From: Rhizobium viscosum
GTDB lineage: Bacteria > Pseudomonadota > Alphaproteobacteria > Rhizobiales > Rhizobiaceae
Direction: 5' to 3'
DNA length: 64,000 bases
Assembly: GCF_014873945.1 (NCBI RefSeq)
Contig: NZ_JADBEC010000002.1
Span: forward strand, 1,364,001-1,428,000
Shown piece after piece: positions 17,934-26,732 of the stretch (its first letter is position 1; every line of letters begins with the position of its first letter). The position numbers and the translations under genes were made by a program. Under the pieces are notes generated by a model. It saw only the letters and a program-made list of their open reading frames with translations. It was not told the DNA's origin and searched no databases.

Positions 17934-18340
17934 ACCGTCTCCCGGTCGTCGGCCTTGTCGTCGGCCGCTTCCCCTACCCGCTCGGCTTTCTCGGCGAGTT
18001 TCTCGCTCATGTCACGAAGCTGCTGCTCGTCGAGCTTCTCGATGCCGACAAACTTGTTCTGCGCCTGCGATGTCAGGATGAGCTCGTCAAGCTTGGCCTG
18101 CAGCGCTTTGCCGTCGCGGTTCTGCGAGTTCTGCAGGACGAAGACCATGAGGAAGGTGATGATGGTCGTCGACGTGTTGATGATGAGCTGCCAAGTTTCG
18201 GAATAGCCGAAAAAGGGACCGGAAACCGCCCAGACCGCCACGAGGGCGAGCGCCAGGACGAAGGTGGCCGGCTTGCCCGAGAGATCTGCGATGGTGGTTG
18301 CGAATTTGGAAAAGAGTCTGGATGCGGTGTTCTCGCTCAT
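17918..18340 (-). CDS. Low-affinity iron permease family protein
   Basis: 140 aa. Two helices (FVLALALVAVWAVSGPFFGY, then IINTSTTIITFLMVFVLQ) followed by NSQNRDGKALQAKLDELI and an acidic coiled-coil-like tail (DEQQLRDMSEKLAEKAERVG). This is the standard small bacterial form of the family. It may be a membrane anchor with a cytoplasmic tail rather than a transporter. An EcfG-like promoter with one extra spacer base lies upstream. Confidence 0.8.
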   Translation of the reverse strand: MSENTASRLFSKFATTIADLSGKPATFVLALALVAVWAVSGPFFGYSETWQLIINTSTTIITFLMVFVLQNSQNRDGKALQAKLDELILTSQAQNKFVGIEKLDEQQLRDMSEKLAEKAERVGEAADDKADDRETVQTSS

Positions 18341-18368
18341 TATGACCTCACATTGCCCGACCCGTGAT

Positions 18369-18394
18369 AACGCGATCGTAACCGCTGCAGTTCC
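18369..18394 (-). promoter_or_regulatory. EcfG-like promoter, spacer one base longer
   Basis: Minus strand: GGAAC at 18394-18390, 17 nt, CGTT at 18372-18369. Most other sites have 16 nt before CGTT. Confidence 0.45.
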
Positions 18395-18534
18395 TGCCCG
18401 AGATCGTCTGTACGCTGTTGGACGGGGACGGAAGACAATGCGCTGGCTCTCACGCGGTCAGATTCCCCGGACATCATCAGAAACCGTCGTTGAAAGGGTG
18501 TCGACAGCCTGCCCGCGACATCGCCGCGCGGGAC

Positions 18535-18559
18535 GGAACATGGCGCCACACTGCGAGTT
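18535..18559 (+). promoter_or_regulatory. EcfG promoter for the YdeP-oxidase operon
   Basis: GGAAC at 18535-18539, 17 nt, GTT at 18557-18559, 78 bp before the ATG at 18637. It is the only promoter found ahead of the eight linked genes up to 26730. Confidence 0.65.
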
Positions 18560-18636
18560 AGTGTTTCAAGGCGACCGCGAGGGCGCTCACAGTTGCAATG
18601 AGGATACGACATCCCCATCCCTACCCTGAGGCCGCT

Positions 18637-21030
18637 ATGGCACCGAAAACACGCCTGCCCAAAACCAAACCTTACTCCGGACCCTCCGGCGGATGGGGCT
18701 CGGCGAAATCGGTGGCCGAGATTATCCTGCAGGAACGTGTCGCCTTGAAAGCGCCGGCCATCCTGTCGGCCCAGAACAGGCCGGAAGGCTACATGTGCGT
18801 GAGCTGCGCCTGGGCAAAACCTGCGAAGACGCATCCGCTTGAGTTCTGCGAGAACGGTGCAAAAGCCACGGCCTGGGAGATCACATCCCGACGCGCCGAC
18901 CGGGCTTTCTTCGACGGCCACACGCTTGGTGAATTGGAGGCCTGGCCCGACCACGATCTCGAGGAACGAGGGCGGCTGACCCAGCCCATGCGCTGGGATG
19001 CGGCGACAGACAAATATGTTCCCGTCTCCTGGACGAAAGCCTTCGCGGAAATCGGGCGAGAATTGCGCGCCCTCGATCCTCGCCAGGTCGATTTCTACAC
19101 CTCTGGGCGGGCTTCGCTCGAAGCAAGCTACATGTATCAGCTGTTTGCACGCATGTACGGCAGCAACAACATGCCCGACAGCTCGAACATGTGTCACGAA
19201 AGTTCCTCGGTGGCACTTCCCGAGAGTATCGGAGCCTCCGTCGGCACGGCTGTTCTGTCAGACTTCCAGAATACGGATTGCATCTTCTACATCGCACAGA
19301 ACGTCGGCACATCGTCGCCCCGTCTGCTTCACGACCTCCAGGATGCCGTCGATCGCGGGGTGAAAATCGTCACCTTCAACCTGTTGCGAGAACGTGGGCT
19401 CGAGCGCTTCGTCAATCCGCAAAGACCGGCGCAGATGCTGACGAGTAAGGAGACAAGGATTTCCCGCGAATATTATCAGGTGAAAAATGGCGGCGATATC
19501 GCCGCCCTGTTTGGCGTCTGCAAGGCCCTCATCGAAGCCGACGATACCTTGAAAGCGTCCGGCCAGAGCCGCGTCGCAGGCAAAGACGGCGAACCAAGAG
19601 ATCCTGAAAATGCGGCCATGATCGCCTTTGCCGCGTCGATTGCAGCAGCCGACAAAAAGCACGTCCTCGACCACGACTTCATCAAGGAACATACGGCAGG
19701 CTTCGAAGAGTTCGCGCAGGCGGCGCGCAAGCACCGATGGGAAGAGCTGGAGCGGCTTTCCGGTCTCAGCCGCGAGCAGATGACACAGGCAGCAGCCACC
19801 TACGCCAGATCGGATGCGGTGATGATGGTCTATGGCATGGGACTGACGCAGCAGCTCAAGGGTGTGGAGAATGTCCATATGGTCTGCAATCTCGCCCTCC
19901 TGCGCGGCAATATCGGTAAGCCCGGCGCCAATATCTGTGCGGTCCGCGGTCACTCGAACGTGCAAGGACAGCGAACCGTCGGCATCACGGAAAAGCCGGG
20001 CCTCGCACCGCTGGACAAGCTTTCGGAACTCTACGGTTTCGAACCGCCCCGCTGGACAGGCCGCTCGACGGTTGAAACCTGTGAGGCTGTCGTCAGCGGC
20101 CAATCACGCGCTTTCATCAGCCTCGGCGGAAATTTCTTGCGAGCGGTGCCCGACACGGCTGCCATGGAGGAAGGATGGGGCAAATTGCGATTGACGGTGC
20201 AAATCGCCACCAAGCTCAATCGCAGCCACGTTCTGCACGGCGAGATTGCCTATCTCCTGCCCTGTCTTGGCCGCATCGAGGTTGACGAGCAGGCAACCGG
20301 TCCGCAGGCAGTCTCGATCGAGAGTTCCATTGCCCATTTCCACGCGTCGCGAGGCAAGACGAAACCCGCCAGTACCGAACTCCTCTCCGAACCCGCGATC
20401 GTCGCCGGCATGGCGAAGGCCACGCTCGGCCAATCGAGGGTCCTATGGGACGCCTGGGTTGGAAATTATGGCGAGATTCGCGACGCGATCGAGCGAACCT
20501 ACCCCGAGACCTTCAAGGACTTCAACAAGCGGCTCTTCAAGCCGGGTGGCTTTTCAAGGCCGCTTCCGGCGCGGGAGCGCAAATGGGTGACGAAGAGCGG
20601 AAAGGCAAATTTCATCAGCCCGGAAAAGCTCTTCCCCGAATTCCCGACCTCAGGGGACGCCGACGTTCTTCATCTCGCGACGCTTCGGTCCAATGATCAG
20701 TTCAATACGACGATCTATGGCTATAGCGATCGTTATCGCGGCGTCGAAGGCACCCGCAAGATCGTCTTCATGAATCCGGACGATATCGTCCGGCTGGGAT
20801 TCACCGAAGGAGAGAATGTCGATCTTACGACAGCGATCGACGCGACCAACGTGCGCAGGGTGACGGCGATGAGGATTGTCCCATACGACATTCCCAAGGG
20901 CTGCTGCGGAGCGTATTATCCGGAGACAAATCCGCTCTTTCCCCTGGCTCATCACGACCCGAAGTCTAAGACACCGTCTTACAAACTTCTTCCGGTGCGC
21001 CTCAGCCGATCGAGCGAGGTTTCCCCATGA
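18637..21030 (+). CDS. FdhF/YdeP family molybdopterin oxidoreductase
   Basis: 797 aa, the usual length of YdeP. Starts PKTRLPKTKPYSGPSGGW, typical of the family, with CVSCAWAKP and FCENG at residues 50-75, NMCHESSSVALPESIGASVG, and a C-terminal DUF1667/molydop-binding part (GCCGAYYPETNPLFPL). It should bind bis-MGD; the electron donor is unknown. E. coli YdeP is an acid-resistance protein of unresolved substrate. Only 16 nt separate it from the cytochrome c that opens the oxidase cluster, so it may feed electrons into it (inference). The start has only a weak GAGG site. Confidence 0.88.
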   Translation: MAPKTRLPKTKPYSGPSGGWGSAKSVAEIILQERVALKAPAILSAQNRPEGYMCVSCAWAKPAKTHPLEFCENGAKATAWEITSRRADRAFFDGHTLGELEAWPDHDLEERGRLTQPMRWDAATDKYVPVSWTKAFAEIGRELRALDPRQVDFYTSGRASLEASYMYQLFARMYGSNNMPDSSNMCHESSSVALPESIGASVGTAVLSDFQNTDCIFYIAQNVGTSSPRLLHDLQDAVDRGVKIVTFNLLRERGLERFVNPQRPAQMLTSKETRISREYYQVKNGGDIAALFGVCKALIEADDTLKASGQSRVAGKDGEPRDPENAAMIAFAASIAAADKKHVLDHDFIKEHTAGFEEFAQAARKHRWEELERLSGLSREQMTQAAATYARSDAVMMVYGMGLTQQLKGVENVHMVCNLALLRGNIGKPGANICAVRGHSNVQGQRTVGITEKPGLAPLDKLSELYGFEPPRWTGRSTVETCEAVVSGQSRAFISLGGNFLRAVPDTAAMEEGWGKLRLTVQIATKLNRSHVLHGEIAYLLPCLGRIEVDEQATGPQAVSIESSIAHFHASRGKTKPASTELLSEPAIVAGMAKATLGQSRVLWDAWVGNYGEIRDAIERTYPETFKDFNKRLFKPGGFSRPLPARERKWVTKSGKANFISPEKLFPEFPTSGDADVLHLATLRSNDQFNTTIYGYSDRYRGVEGTRKIVFMNPDDIVRLGFTEGENVDLTTAIDATNVRRVTAMRIVPYDIPKGCCGAYYPETNPLFPLAHHDPKSKTPSYKLLPVRLSRSSEVSP

Positions 21031-21046
21031 ATGATACCCCCGTCGG

Positions 21047-21655
21047 ATGACGATGATGGTCAGGGCGTTCAATGATTTAAGGTGGCCGTCTTTGGCGTTG
21101 GCGTTTCTTCTGCTCGTCGGCGGAAGCGCTCTTCTCGGTCGGGCGCGCCAGGTGCGAGAGCTTCGTCAGGACCCGCCGATTGCCGCCGATCTCGACCGGT
21201 ATCGGCTTATGCCCAACGGCATCAGCGGTACGCCTCCGGAAGTCTATTTCGCGCTCGGCAAGCCGTATGAAACGGATGCATATAATCTCAGCCAAGGCAA
21301 ACGCCTCTATAGCTGGTTTGACTGTCAAACGTGTCATGGCGACGGCCGTGGCGGCATCGGACCATCCTTCCTCGATGGCTGGTGGCTCTATGGCCCCGAG
21401 ATCGTCTCCATAGTCGCATCGATCCGCGACGGCCGGCCGCACGGCATGCCTGCATTTGGGAACCGGATGACAATCGAGCAAATCTGGCAACTTGCTGGCT
21501 ATGTACAGACCATCGGTGCCTATACGGGCAAGGCCGCGGCGACGGGAAGAAACGACGGCAGTCACACAAGGCCAGCCGAAAACAGGACGCCCGCCAAGAT
21601 CCTCTTCAACGCGGGGCCGGCCGGTTTTCATCCAGACCAGGGACCTTCCCCTTGA
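21047..21655 (+). CDS. Membrane-anchored cytochrome c
   Basis: 202 aa. An uncleaved N-terminal anchor (LALAFLLLVGGSALL) is followed by a single c-type heme site CQTCH and a distal Met in the HGMPAFGNRM region. It is located between YdeP and the oxidase subunit II and overlaps the latter (TTGA). It probably passes electrons to the oxidase. Confidence 0.85.
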   Translation: MTMMVRAFNDLRWPSLALAFLLLVGGSALLGRARQVRELRQDPPIAADLDRYRLMPNGISGTPPEVYFALGKPYETDAYNLSQGKRLYSWFDCQTCHGDGRGGIGPSFLDGWWLYGPEIVSIVASIRDGRPHGMPAFGNRMTIEQIWQLAGYVQTIGAYTGKAAATGRNDGSHTRPAENRTPAKILFNAGPAGFHPDQGPSP

Positions 21656-22641
21656 AAACCTGGCGCATCCTTCTGCTGTCGATCCTTGCTCTCGTCTCGG
21701 CCTGCAGCGGCAACCAGTCGGCGCTGGATCCCGGGGGCGCTGCCGCCATCCACATCGAGCATCTGATCATCGGCGTCGTCGCGGTCTGCACAGCGATCTG
21801 GATCCTGGTGATGATCGTGCTCGGCTGGGCACTGTTGCGCGATCACAGCCAGGAGAGCGGCCGGTCCGGGGAACGGCAATTGACGCTGACGGTCACGGCT
21901 GGTTTGGGAGCTACCGTCCTCATCATCACAGGTCTGACGATCGCCAGCTTCTATACGACCCGGAGCATCGGTCTGCCCGAAAACGCCTCGCTGACGATTG
22001 TGGTGAAAGGACAGCAATGGTGGTGGCAGGTCATCTATGCCGACCCCGATCCGGCGTTCAGTTTCCAGACCGCCAACGAAATCCATATCCCCGTCGGCCA
22101 GGATGTGCGGATCCAGCTCGAAAGCGCCGATGTCGTTCACTCGTTCTGGGTGCCAAATCTTGCCGGAAAACAGGATCTCGTGCCTGGGCGAAGCAACAGT
22201 ATTGTCCTGCGTGCCGAGCGGCCCGGCGTCTATCGCGGTCAGTGCGCCGAATTTTGCGGCATGCAGCATAGCCATATGGCGATGATGATCATCGCCGAGG
22301 AACCCGCGCTCTATCAGCGCTGGCTCGCGGCCCAGCGCAGCGATGGCGTGAAGGCAACCAACCCGGAGGCATCAGCCGGAATGGCCGCCTTTCTGTCAAA
22401 ACCATGCGCAGCCTGCCATACGGTTCGCGGAACGCCTGCGTCCGGCACTACAGGCCCGGATCTGACCCATGTCGGCAGCCGCCAGACGATCGCAGCCGGC
22501 CTTTTCGAGACGAGCCGCGGTTCGTTGGCGGCCTGGATTGCCGATCCGCAGACGCTCAAGCCTGGAAACAATATGCCGATGGTTCCCCTTACCAGCGCTG
22601 AGCTGCGGGATATCTCCGCCTATATGGAGAGCCTCAAATGA
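21652..22641 (+). CDS. ctaC: Cytochrome c oxidase subunit II with fused cytochrome c (caa3 type)
   Basis: 329 aa from a TTG start at 21652 that overlaps the previous stop codon. Signal with lipobox VSACS, two membrane helices, WWWQV aromatic cluster, and the CuA site CAEFCGMQHSHM (two Cys, His, Met). A cytochrome c domain with CAACH follows at the C-terminus, with a distal Met in NNMPMVPL. This layout defines caa3-type oxidases. The next gene overlaps by 4 bp. Confidence 0.9.
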   Translation: MKTWRILLLSILALVSACSGNQSALDPGGAAAIHIEHLIIGVVAVCTAIWILVMIVLGWALLRDHSQESGRSGERQLTLTVTAGLGATVLIITGLTIASFYTTRSIGLPENASLTIVVKGQQWWWQVIYADPDPAFSFQTANEIHIPVGQDVRIQLESADVVHSFWVPNLAGKQDLVPGRSNSIVLRAERPGVYRGQCAEFCGMQHSHMAMMIIAEEPALYQRWLAAQRSDGVKATNPEASAGMAAFLSKPCAACHTVRGTPASGTTGPDLTHVGSRQTIAAGLFETSRGSLAAWIADPQTLKPGNNMPMVPLTSAELRDISAYMESLK

Positions 22642-24551
22642 TGGGCAGGCGCGGTGACGAGGATCTGCGCGATACCGCGATGGACGAGCCGGAACTCGAC
22701 CGCCGCCTCACAGCGATCTGGTCGACGCCGGCAGGGGTTTGGGGGACCCTTTCGACCGTCGATCACAAGACTATCGGCCGTCGCTATATCGTGACAGCTT
22801 TCATATTCCTGGCGCTCGGCGGAATGCTGGCGCTCGCGATGCGCCTGCAGTTATCGCAACCGGAAGCCCGTTTCATCGGCCCGGATCGTTACAATCAGAT
22901 CTTCACGATGCATGGCACGAACATGATGTTTCTGTTCGCGGTCCCCGTGATGGAGGCTGTGGCCGTCTATCTCGTGCCGTTGATGGTGGGCACCCGCAAC
23001 ATCGCGTTCCCGCGCCTTAATGCTTTTTCCTACTGGATATATCTTGCCGGCGGAATGCTCTTGTGGATCGCATTTGCGGTCGATGCCGGCCCTGACGCGG
23101 GATGGTTTGCCTATGTGCCGTTATCCGGCCCCGAATACGCCGCCGGCAAGCGCGCCGACATCTGGGCGCAGATGATTACCTTTACCGAAGTCTCGGCGCT
23201 GGCCGTCGCCGTCGAGATCGTGGTCACCGTGTTCAAACAGCGCGCCCCCGGCATGTCGCTCGACCGGATCCCGTTGTTCGTCTGGTCGATGCTTGTGACA
23301 TCCTTTCTCGTCATTCTGGCGATGCCCGCAATCATGATCGCCAGCACCGCGCTCATTCTCGATCGCCTTGTCGGCACGCATTTCTTCAATCCGGCGGAAG
23401 GCGGCGACGTGTTGCTGTGGCAGCATCTGTTCTGGTTCTTCGGCCATCCGGAGGTCTACATCATCTTCCTGCCGGCCGTCGGCATGGTCTCGACGATCGT
23501 CGCGACCTTCACACGACGCCCCGTGTTCGGTTATCTCGCCATGGTGATGGCCCTGATCGCGACCGGTGTTTTGGCCTTCGGTCTTTGGGTCCATCATATG
23601 TTCGTCGCCGGCCTGCCTCGCTTGGGAGAAAGCTTTTTTACGGCCTCGAGCATGGTGATCGCCATCCCTGCAGGCCTGCAGATATTCTGCTGGCTGGCGA
23701 CGATGTGGGCAGGCAGACCAGTGTTCAAGACGCCGTTTCTGTTCGTCATCGGCTTTGTCGTCATATTCGTGATCGGTGGTCTGACCGGCGTGATGGTGGC
23801 GTCCGTGCCCTTCGACACTCAAGTTCACGACACCTATTTCGTCGTCGCTCACTTCCATTATGTCCTGGTCGGCGGCGCAGTCTTTCCGTTGCTCGGCGCA
23901 ATCTATTACTGGTTCCCGAAAATGACTGGCCGGATGATGAGCGAGACGCTCGGCCGCTGGATATTCAGCCTGATTTTTACGGGCTTCAACCTCACCTTCT
24001 TTCCAATGCACATTCTCGGCCTGCAGGGCATGCCGCGCCGCATCTACACCTATCAGCCCGAAATGCCATGGTCAGGCGTGAACATGTTCATCAGCTTGAG
24101 CGCCGTCATCCTGGCTGCCGGCTTCCTATTGTTTTTCATCGACGTTATCCGCAGTGCAAAATCAGGGTCGGCCGCACCCGCCAATCCTTGGGGAGCTTCG
24201 ACGCTGGAATGGGCGACCGCGTCGCCGCCGCCGTCCTACAATTTCGGACGGCTGCCGGTCGTCGGGAGCCTCGAACCCTTGTCCGATAACCCGGAGACGC
24301 TTCCGGTCGCTACCGGTCTCAGCGTCAATCGCCGCGAGCTCGTCGTCACCAGCCTCGTCGAAGCGCTCCCGCAAGCGCGTGAGTCTTCGCCGGGAAATTC
24401 GATCTGGCCGCTTTGGTCGGCGCTCGCCACCACGGCAATGCTCATCTGGTCGATATTCACGCCTTGGGCCGTCGTCTGGGGATCGATACCGGTCGCAATC
24501 ACTCTTGTAGGCTGGTTCTGGCCAAAGGGTGTGCCGGAGGACGACTCGTGA
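22638..24551 (+). CDS. ctaD: Cytochrome c oxidase subunit I
   Basis: 637 aa. All heme-copper ligands are present: His in MHGTNMMFLF (low-spin heme), GHPEVYI (CuB His and cross-linked Tyr), HHMFV (two CuB His), and HDTYFVVAHFHYV (both heme His). The GHPEVYI Tyr marks an A-family oxidase. After the 12-helix core an extension of about 120 residues adds a linker and two more helices, as in caa3 oxidases where part of subunit III is fused. Confidence 0.93.
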   Translation: MMGRRGDEDLRDTAMDEPELDRRLTAIWSTPAGVWGTLSTVDHKTIGRRYIVTAFIFLALGGMLALAMRLQLSQPEARFIGPDRYNQIFTMHGTNMMFLFAVPVMEAVAVYLVPLMVGTRNIAFPRLNAFSYWIYLAGGMLLWIAFAVDAGPDAGWFAYVPLSGPEYAAGKRADIWAQMITFTEVSALAVAVEIVVTVFKQRAPGMSLDRIPLFVWSMLVTSFLVILAMPAIMIASTALILDRLVGTHFFNPAEGGDVLLWQHLFWFFGHPEVYIIFLPAVGMVSTIVATFTRRPVFGYLAMVMALIATGVLAFGLWVHHMFVAGLPRLGESFFTASSMVIAIPAGLQIFCWLATMWAGRPVFKTPFLFVIGFVVIFVIGGLTGVMVASVPFDTQVHDTYFVVAHFHYVLVGGAVFPLLGAIYYWFPKMTGRMMSETLGRWIFSLIFTGFNLTFFPMHILGLQGMPRRIYTYQPEMPWSGVNMFISLSAVILAAGFLLFFIDVIRSAKSGSAAPANPWGASTLEWATASPPPSYNFGRLPVVGSLEPLSDNPETLPVATGLSVNRRELVVTSLVEALPQARESSPGNSIWPLWSALATTAMLIWSIFTPWAVVWGSIPVAITLVGWFWPKGVPEDDS

Positions 24552-25150
24552 GAGAATCCGTCGTGTACGATCTGACGAACCTTCCTCCGCACGGTCTGGG
24601 GACCGCCAGTCTGACCTGGTGGGGAACGCTTGCCTTCATGCTGATCGAGGGAACGGGCTTTGCTCTCTCGATCGTCGTCTACCTCTACCTCATGAGCTTA
24701 ACGCCACAGTGGCCATTGAATGCGCCGCCACCTGACCTGCTTGCCGGAACCGTGCTGACCGTGTTGCTGGTTGCAAGCCTGCTGCCAAACATCCTGATTG
24801 CCCGCTGGGCGCGCGAGCAGGATTTGCCCAAGGTTCGGATAGGCCTCATCGTGATGTCCCTGTTTGGCGCAGCGCCGCTGACCCCCCGGTTCTTCGAGTT
24901 TTCGGCGATGCATATCAAATGGGACCAGAATGCTTATGGCTCGATCGTTTGGGTGATGCTCGGACTGCACACGACCCACATCTTGACCGACTTGATCGAG
25001 ACACTGGTTTTGACCTGTCTCATGTTTTCGCGCCATGGCGACAATCCGCGCCGCTTCGGGGACGTCAGCGACAATGCGATGTACTGGAACTTCGTGGTGG
25101 CAACCTGGTTGCCGATGTATGTCTGCCTCTATTGGGCGCCACGGTTATGA
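24548..25150 (+). CDS. ctaE: Cytochrome c oxidase subunit III
   Basis: 200 aa from a GTG at 24548 overlapping the previous stop (GTGA). Five membrane helices; conserved LTWWGTLAFMLIEGTGFAL, GLHTTHILTDLIETLVL and NFVVATWLPMYVCLYW. It is a short five-helix form matching the extended subunit I. Confidence 0.88.
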   Translation: MRESVVYDLTNLPPHGLGTASLTWWGTLAFMLIEGTGFALSIVVYLYLMSLTPQWPLNAPPPDLLAGTVLTVLLVASLLPNILIARWAREQDLPKVRIGLIVMSLFGAAPLTPRFFEFSAMHIKWDQNAYGSIVWVMLGLHTTHILTDLIETLVLTCLMFSRHGDNPRRFGDVSDNAMYWNFVVATWLPMYVCLYWAPRL

Positions 25151-25455
25151 GCAAAAGCGGGTTGCGCCATTTCGGACTTGTTCATTCGCCCATCGCATGG
25201 GCGCTCGCGACCCAGCTCGGGCAAGTCACCCCGTATATCGATTGTCGTCAGAACGTCTCCTGGACGGCCGTGTCCTGCGGGATTCTGTTGCTGATCTCGG
25301 TCGGGGGTATTGTCGCATCACGCATGGCTTCAACGGGCACTGCCAGGACCGAGCGATTCATCGTCGATGGAGGCTTTCTGCTGTCATCGGCATTCGTCTT
25401 TGCACTGCTTTTGCAGGGAGCAGCGTCGATGCTGCTGGATCCATGCCAGCGCTGA
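25147..25455 (+). CDS. Small membrane protein of the oxidase operon
   Basis: 102 aa, ATG overlapping the stop of subunit III (ATGA). Two predicted helices (WTAVSCGILLLISVGGIVAS and a C-terminal LLSSAFVFALLLQGAASML). Similar small proteins accompany alphaproteobacterial caa3 clusters; possibly subunit IV or an assembly helper. No catalytic motif. Confidence 0.7.
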   Translation: MSKSGLRHFGLVHSPIAWALATQLGQVTPYIDCRQNVSWTAVSCGILLLISVGGIVASRMASTGTARTERFIVDGGFLLSSAFVFALLLQGAASMLLDPCQR

Positions 25456-26321
25456 TCTTTCTCTTGATCTCGGTTCTATTGGCGAGTCCGGCAATGGCTC
25501 ATGCCGATGAGACGCACGCCTCCGTGCCGGGTTGGACCGTCGATCCCTGGATCGTTCTTCCAATTGTGACGATCAGCCTGCTCTATATTCTGGGGACGAT
25601 CAGGCTTTCGAACCGGGCACGCCGGGCCGGCCAGGTATGGTCCCGAAGCTTGTTCTTCCTTGGCGGGATGCTGACTTTAGCGGGAGCGCTCCTTTCTCCG
25701 CTCCATTGGCTTGGAGAACACCTCTTTGCCTTTCATATGATCGAGCATGAGATCGTCATGGCGATTTCAGCACCATTGATCGTGCTTGCGCGCCCGGTTG
25801 GATCCCTTCTTTGGGGGGTGCCGAGCCCGGCACGTCGCGCCCTCGCGGCGGCTATGCGAGCTCCTTTCATTCGTCATCTATGGGAGTGGTGCGCAGGCGC
25901 GAGCGCCGCCACCGTTATTCATGGCATCGCCATCTGGGGCTGGCACCTGCCCTTCCTGTTCGATGCCGCCGTCACCGACACCACAATGCATCGCCTCCAG
26001 CATCTCAGTTTCTTTGCGACAGCGATCCTGTTCTGGTGGGCGATTATCTGGAAAAGCGACTATGGCGCCGCGGCGTGGCACCTGTTCCTGACAATGATTC
26101 ATACCAGCATCCTCGGAGCCTTGATGGCGCTCGCGCCGCGCGTCCTTTATATCGCCCAGACAAAAACCACACTCGCCTGGGGCTTGACGCCCCTTGAGGA
26201 CCAGCAACTGGCCGGCGTGATCATGTGGGTACCGGCCGGCACCATCTATGCAGCCGCGGCAATTACGATGCTCGCCCTCTGGGTTCGCGGCTCCAGCGAG
26301 AGGGGAACGCAAAATGCCTGA
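25443..26321 (+). CDS. CtaG-type cytochrome c oxidase assembly factor
   Basis: 292 aa, overlapping the previous gene by 13 bp. A signal-like first segment (LIFLLISVLLASPAMAHA) is followed by about seven helices. Conserved features of the Caa3_CtaG family: SPLHWLGEHLFAFHMIEHEIVM, HGIAIWGWHLPFLFDAA, and HRLQHLSFFATAILFWW. Several His residues may bring copper to the oxidase; it is unrelated to the CtaG/Cox11 fold. Confidence 0.87.
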   Translation: MPALIFLLISVLLASPAMAHADETHASVPGWTVDPWIVLPIVTISLLYILGTIRLSNRARRAGQVWSRSLFFLGGMLTLAGALLSPLHWLGEHLFAFHMIEHEIVMAISAPLIVLARPVGSLLWGVPSPARRALAAAMRAPFIRHLWEWCAGASAATVIHGIAIWGWHLPFLFDAAVTDTTMHRLQHLSFFATAILFWWAIIWKSDYGAAAWHLFLTMIHTSILGALMALAPRVLYIAQTKTTLAWGLTPLEDQQLAGVIMWVPAGTIYAAAAITMLALWVRGSSERGTQNA

Positions 26322-26730
26322 TGTCCTCGTCCGATCTTCTTACCGCACCACCTTGACGGTCGCCGCGGTTCTTGCCAGCCTGGCCGTTATGATCACGACG
26401 AATATCGTGCGCGACAACCAGACAAGGGTCGACGCGGCCAGCGCGCTGACCGGCGGCGATCCGGCGCATGCGCCGGCGCTCTTCCGTCGTTACGGCTGCG
26501 CGGGCTGCCATACCATTCCCGGAATAGCCGGCGCGGACGGAGTGACCGGGCCGCCGCTCATAGGATTGTCGAAGCGCGTCTATATCGCCGGCGTATTGGA
26601 AAACAGCTCCGACAATCTCGTTGCATGGATCGTGTCGCCCCGGCGCTTTTCGCCGCAGACGGCAATGCCGGACACCGGCCTGTCGGAAAAGCAAGCTAGG
26701 GATCTCGCCGCCTATCTCTACAGCCATTAA
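26314..26730 (+). CDS. Cytochrome c, last gene of the oxidase operon
   Basis: 138 aa, ATG overlapping the CtaG gene by 8 bp. N-terminal anchor (LTVAAVLASLAVMITTNIV), heme site CAGCH, distal Met in TAMPDTGLSEKQARDLAAYL. Class I cytochrome, probable electron donor to the oxidase. Its stop lies 2 bp from the stop of the convergent diheme cytochrome. Confidence 0.85.
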   Translation: MPDVLVRSSYRTTLTVAAVLASLAVMITTNIVRDNQTRVDAASALTGGDPAHAPALFRRYGCAGCHTIPGIAGADGVTGPPLIGLSKRVYIAGVLENSSDNLVAWIVSPRRFSPQTAMPDTGLSEKQARDLAAYLYSH

Positions 26731-26732
26731 GA

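Noticed and set aside
18340..18640. Looked for FixK/FNR (TTGAT-N4-ATCAA) sites ahead of the oxidase operon
   Set aside because: None found, so low-oxygen control through FixK is not supported by sequence.
23121..24011. Minus-strand frame of about 296 codons with many His, Asp and Arg
   Set aside because: Mirror of the oxidase subunit I helices; composition is typical of antisense of membrane genes.
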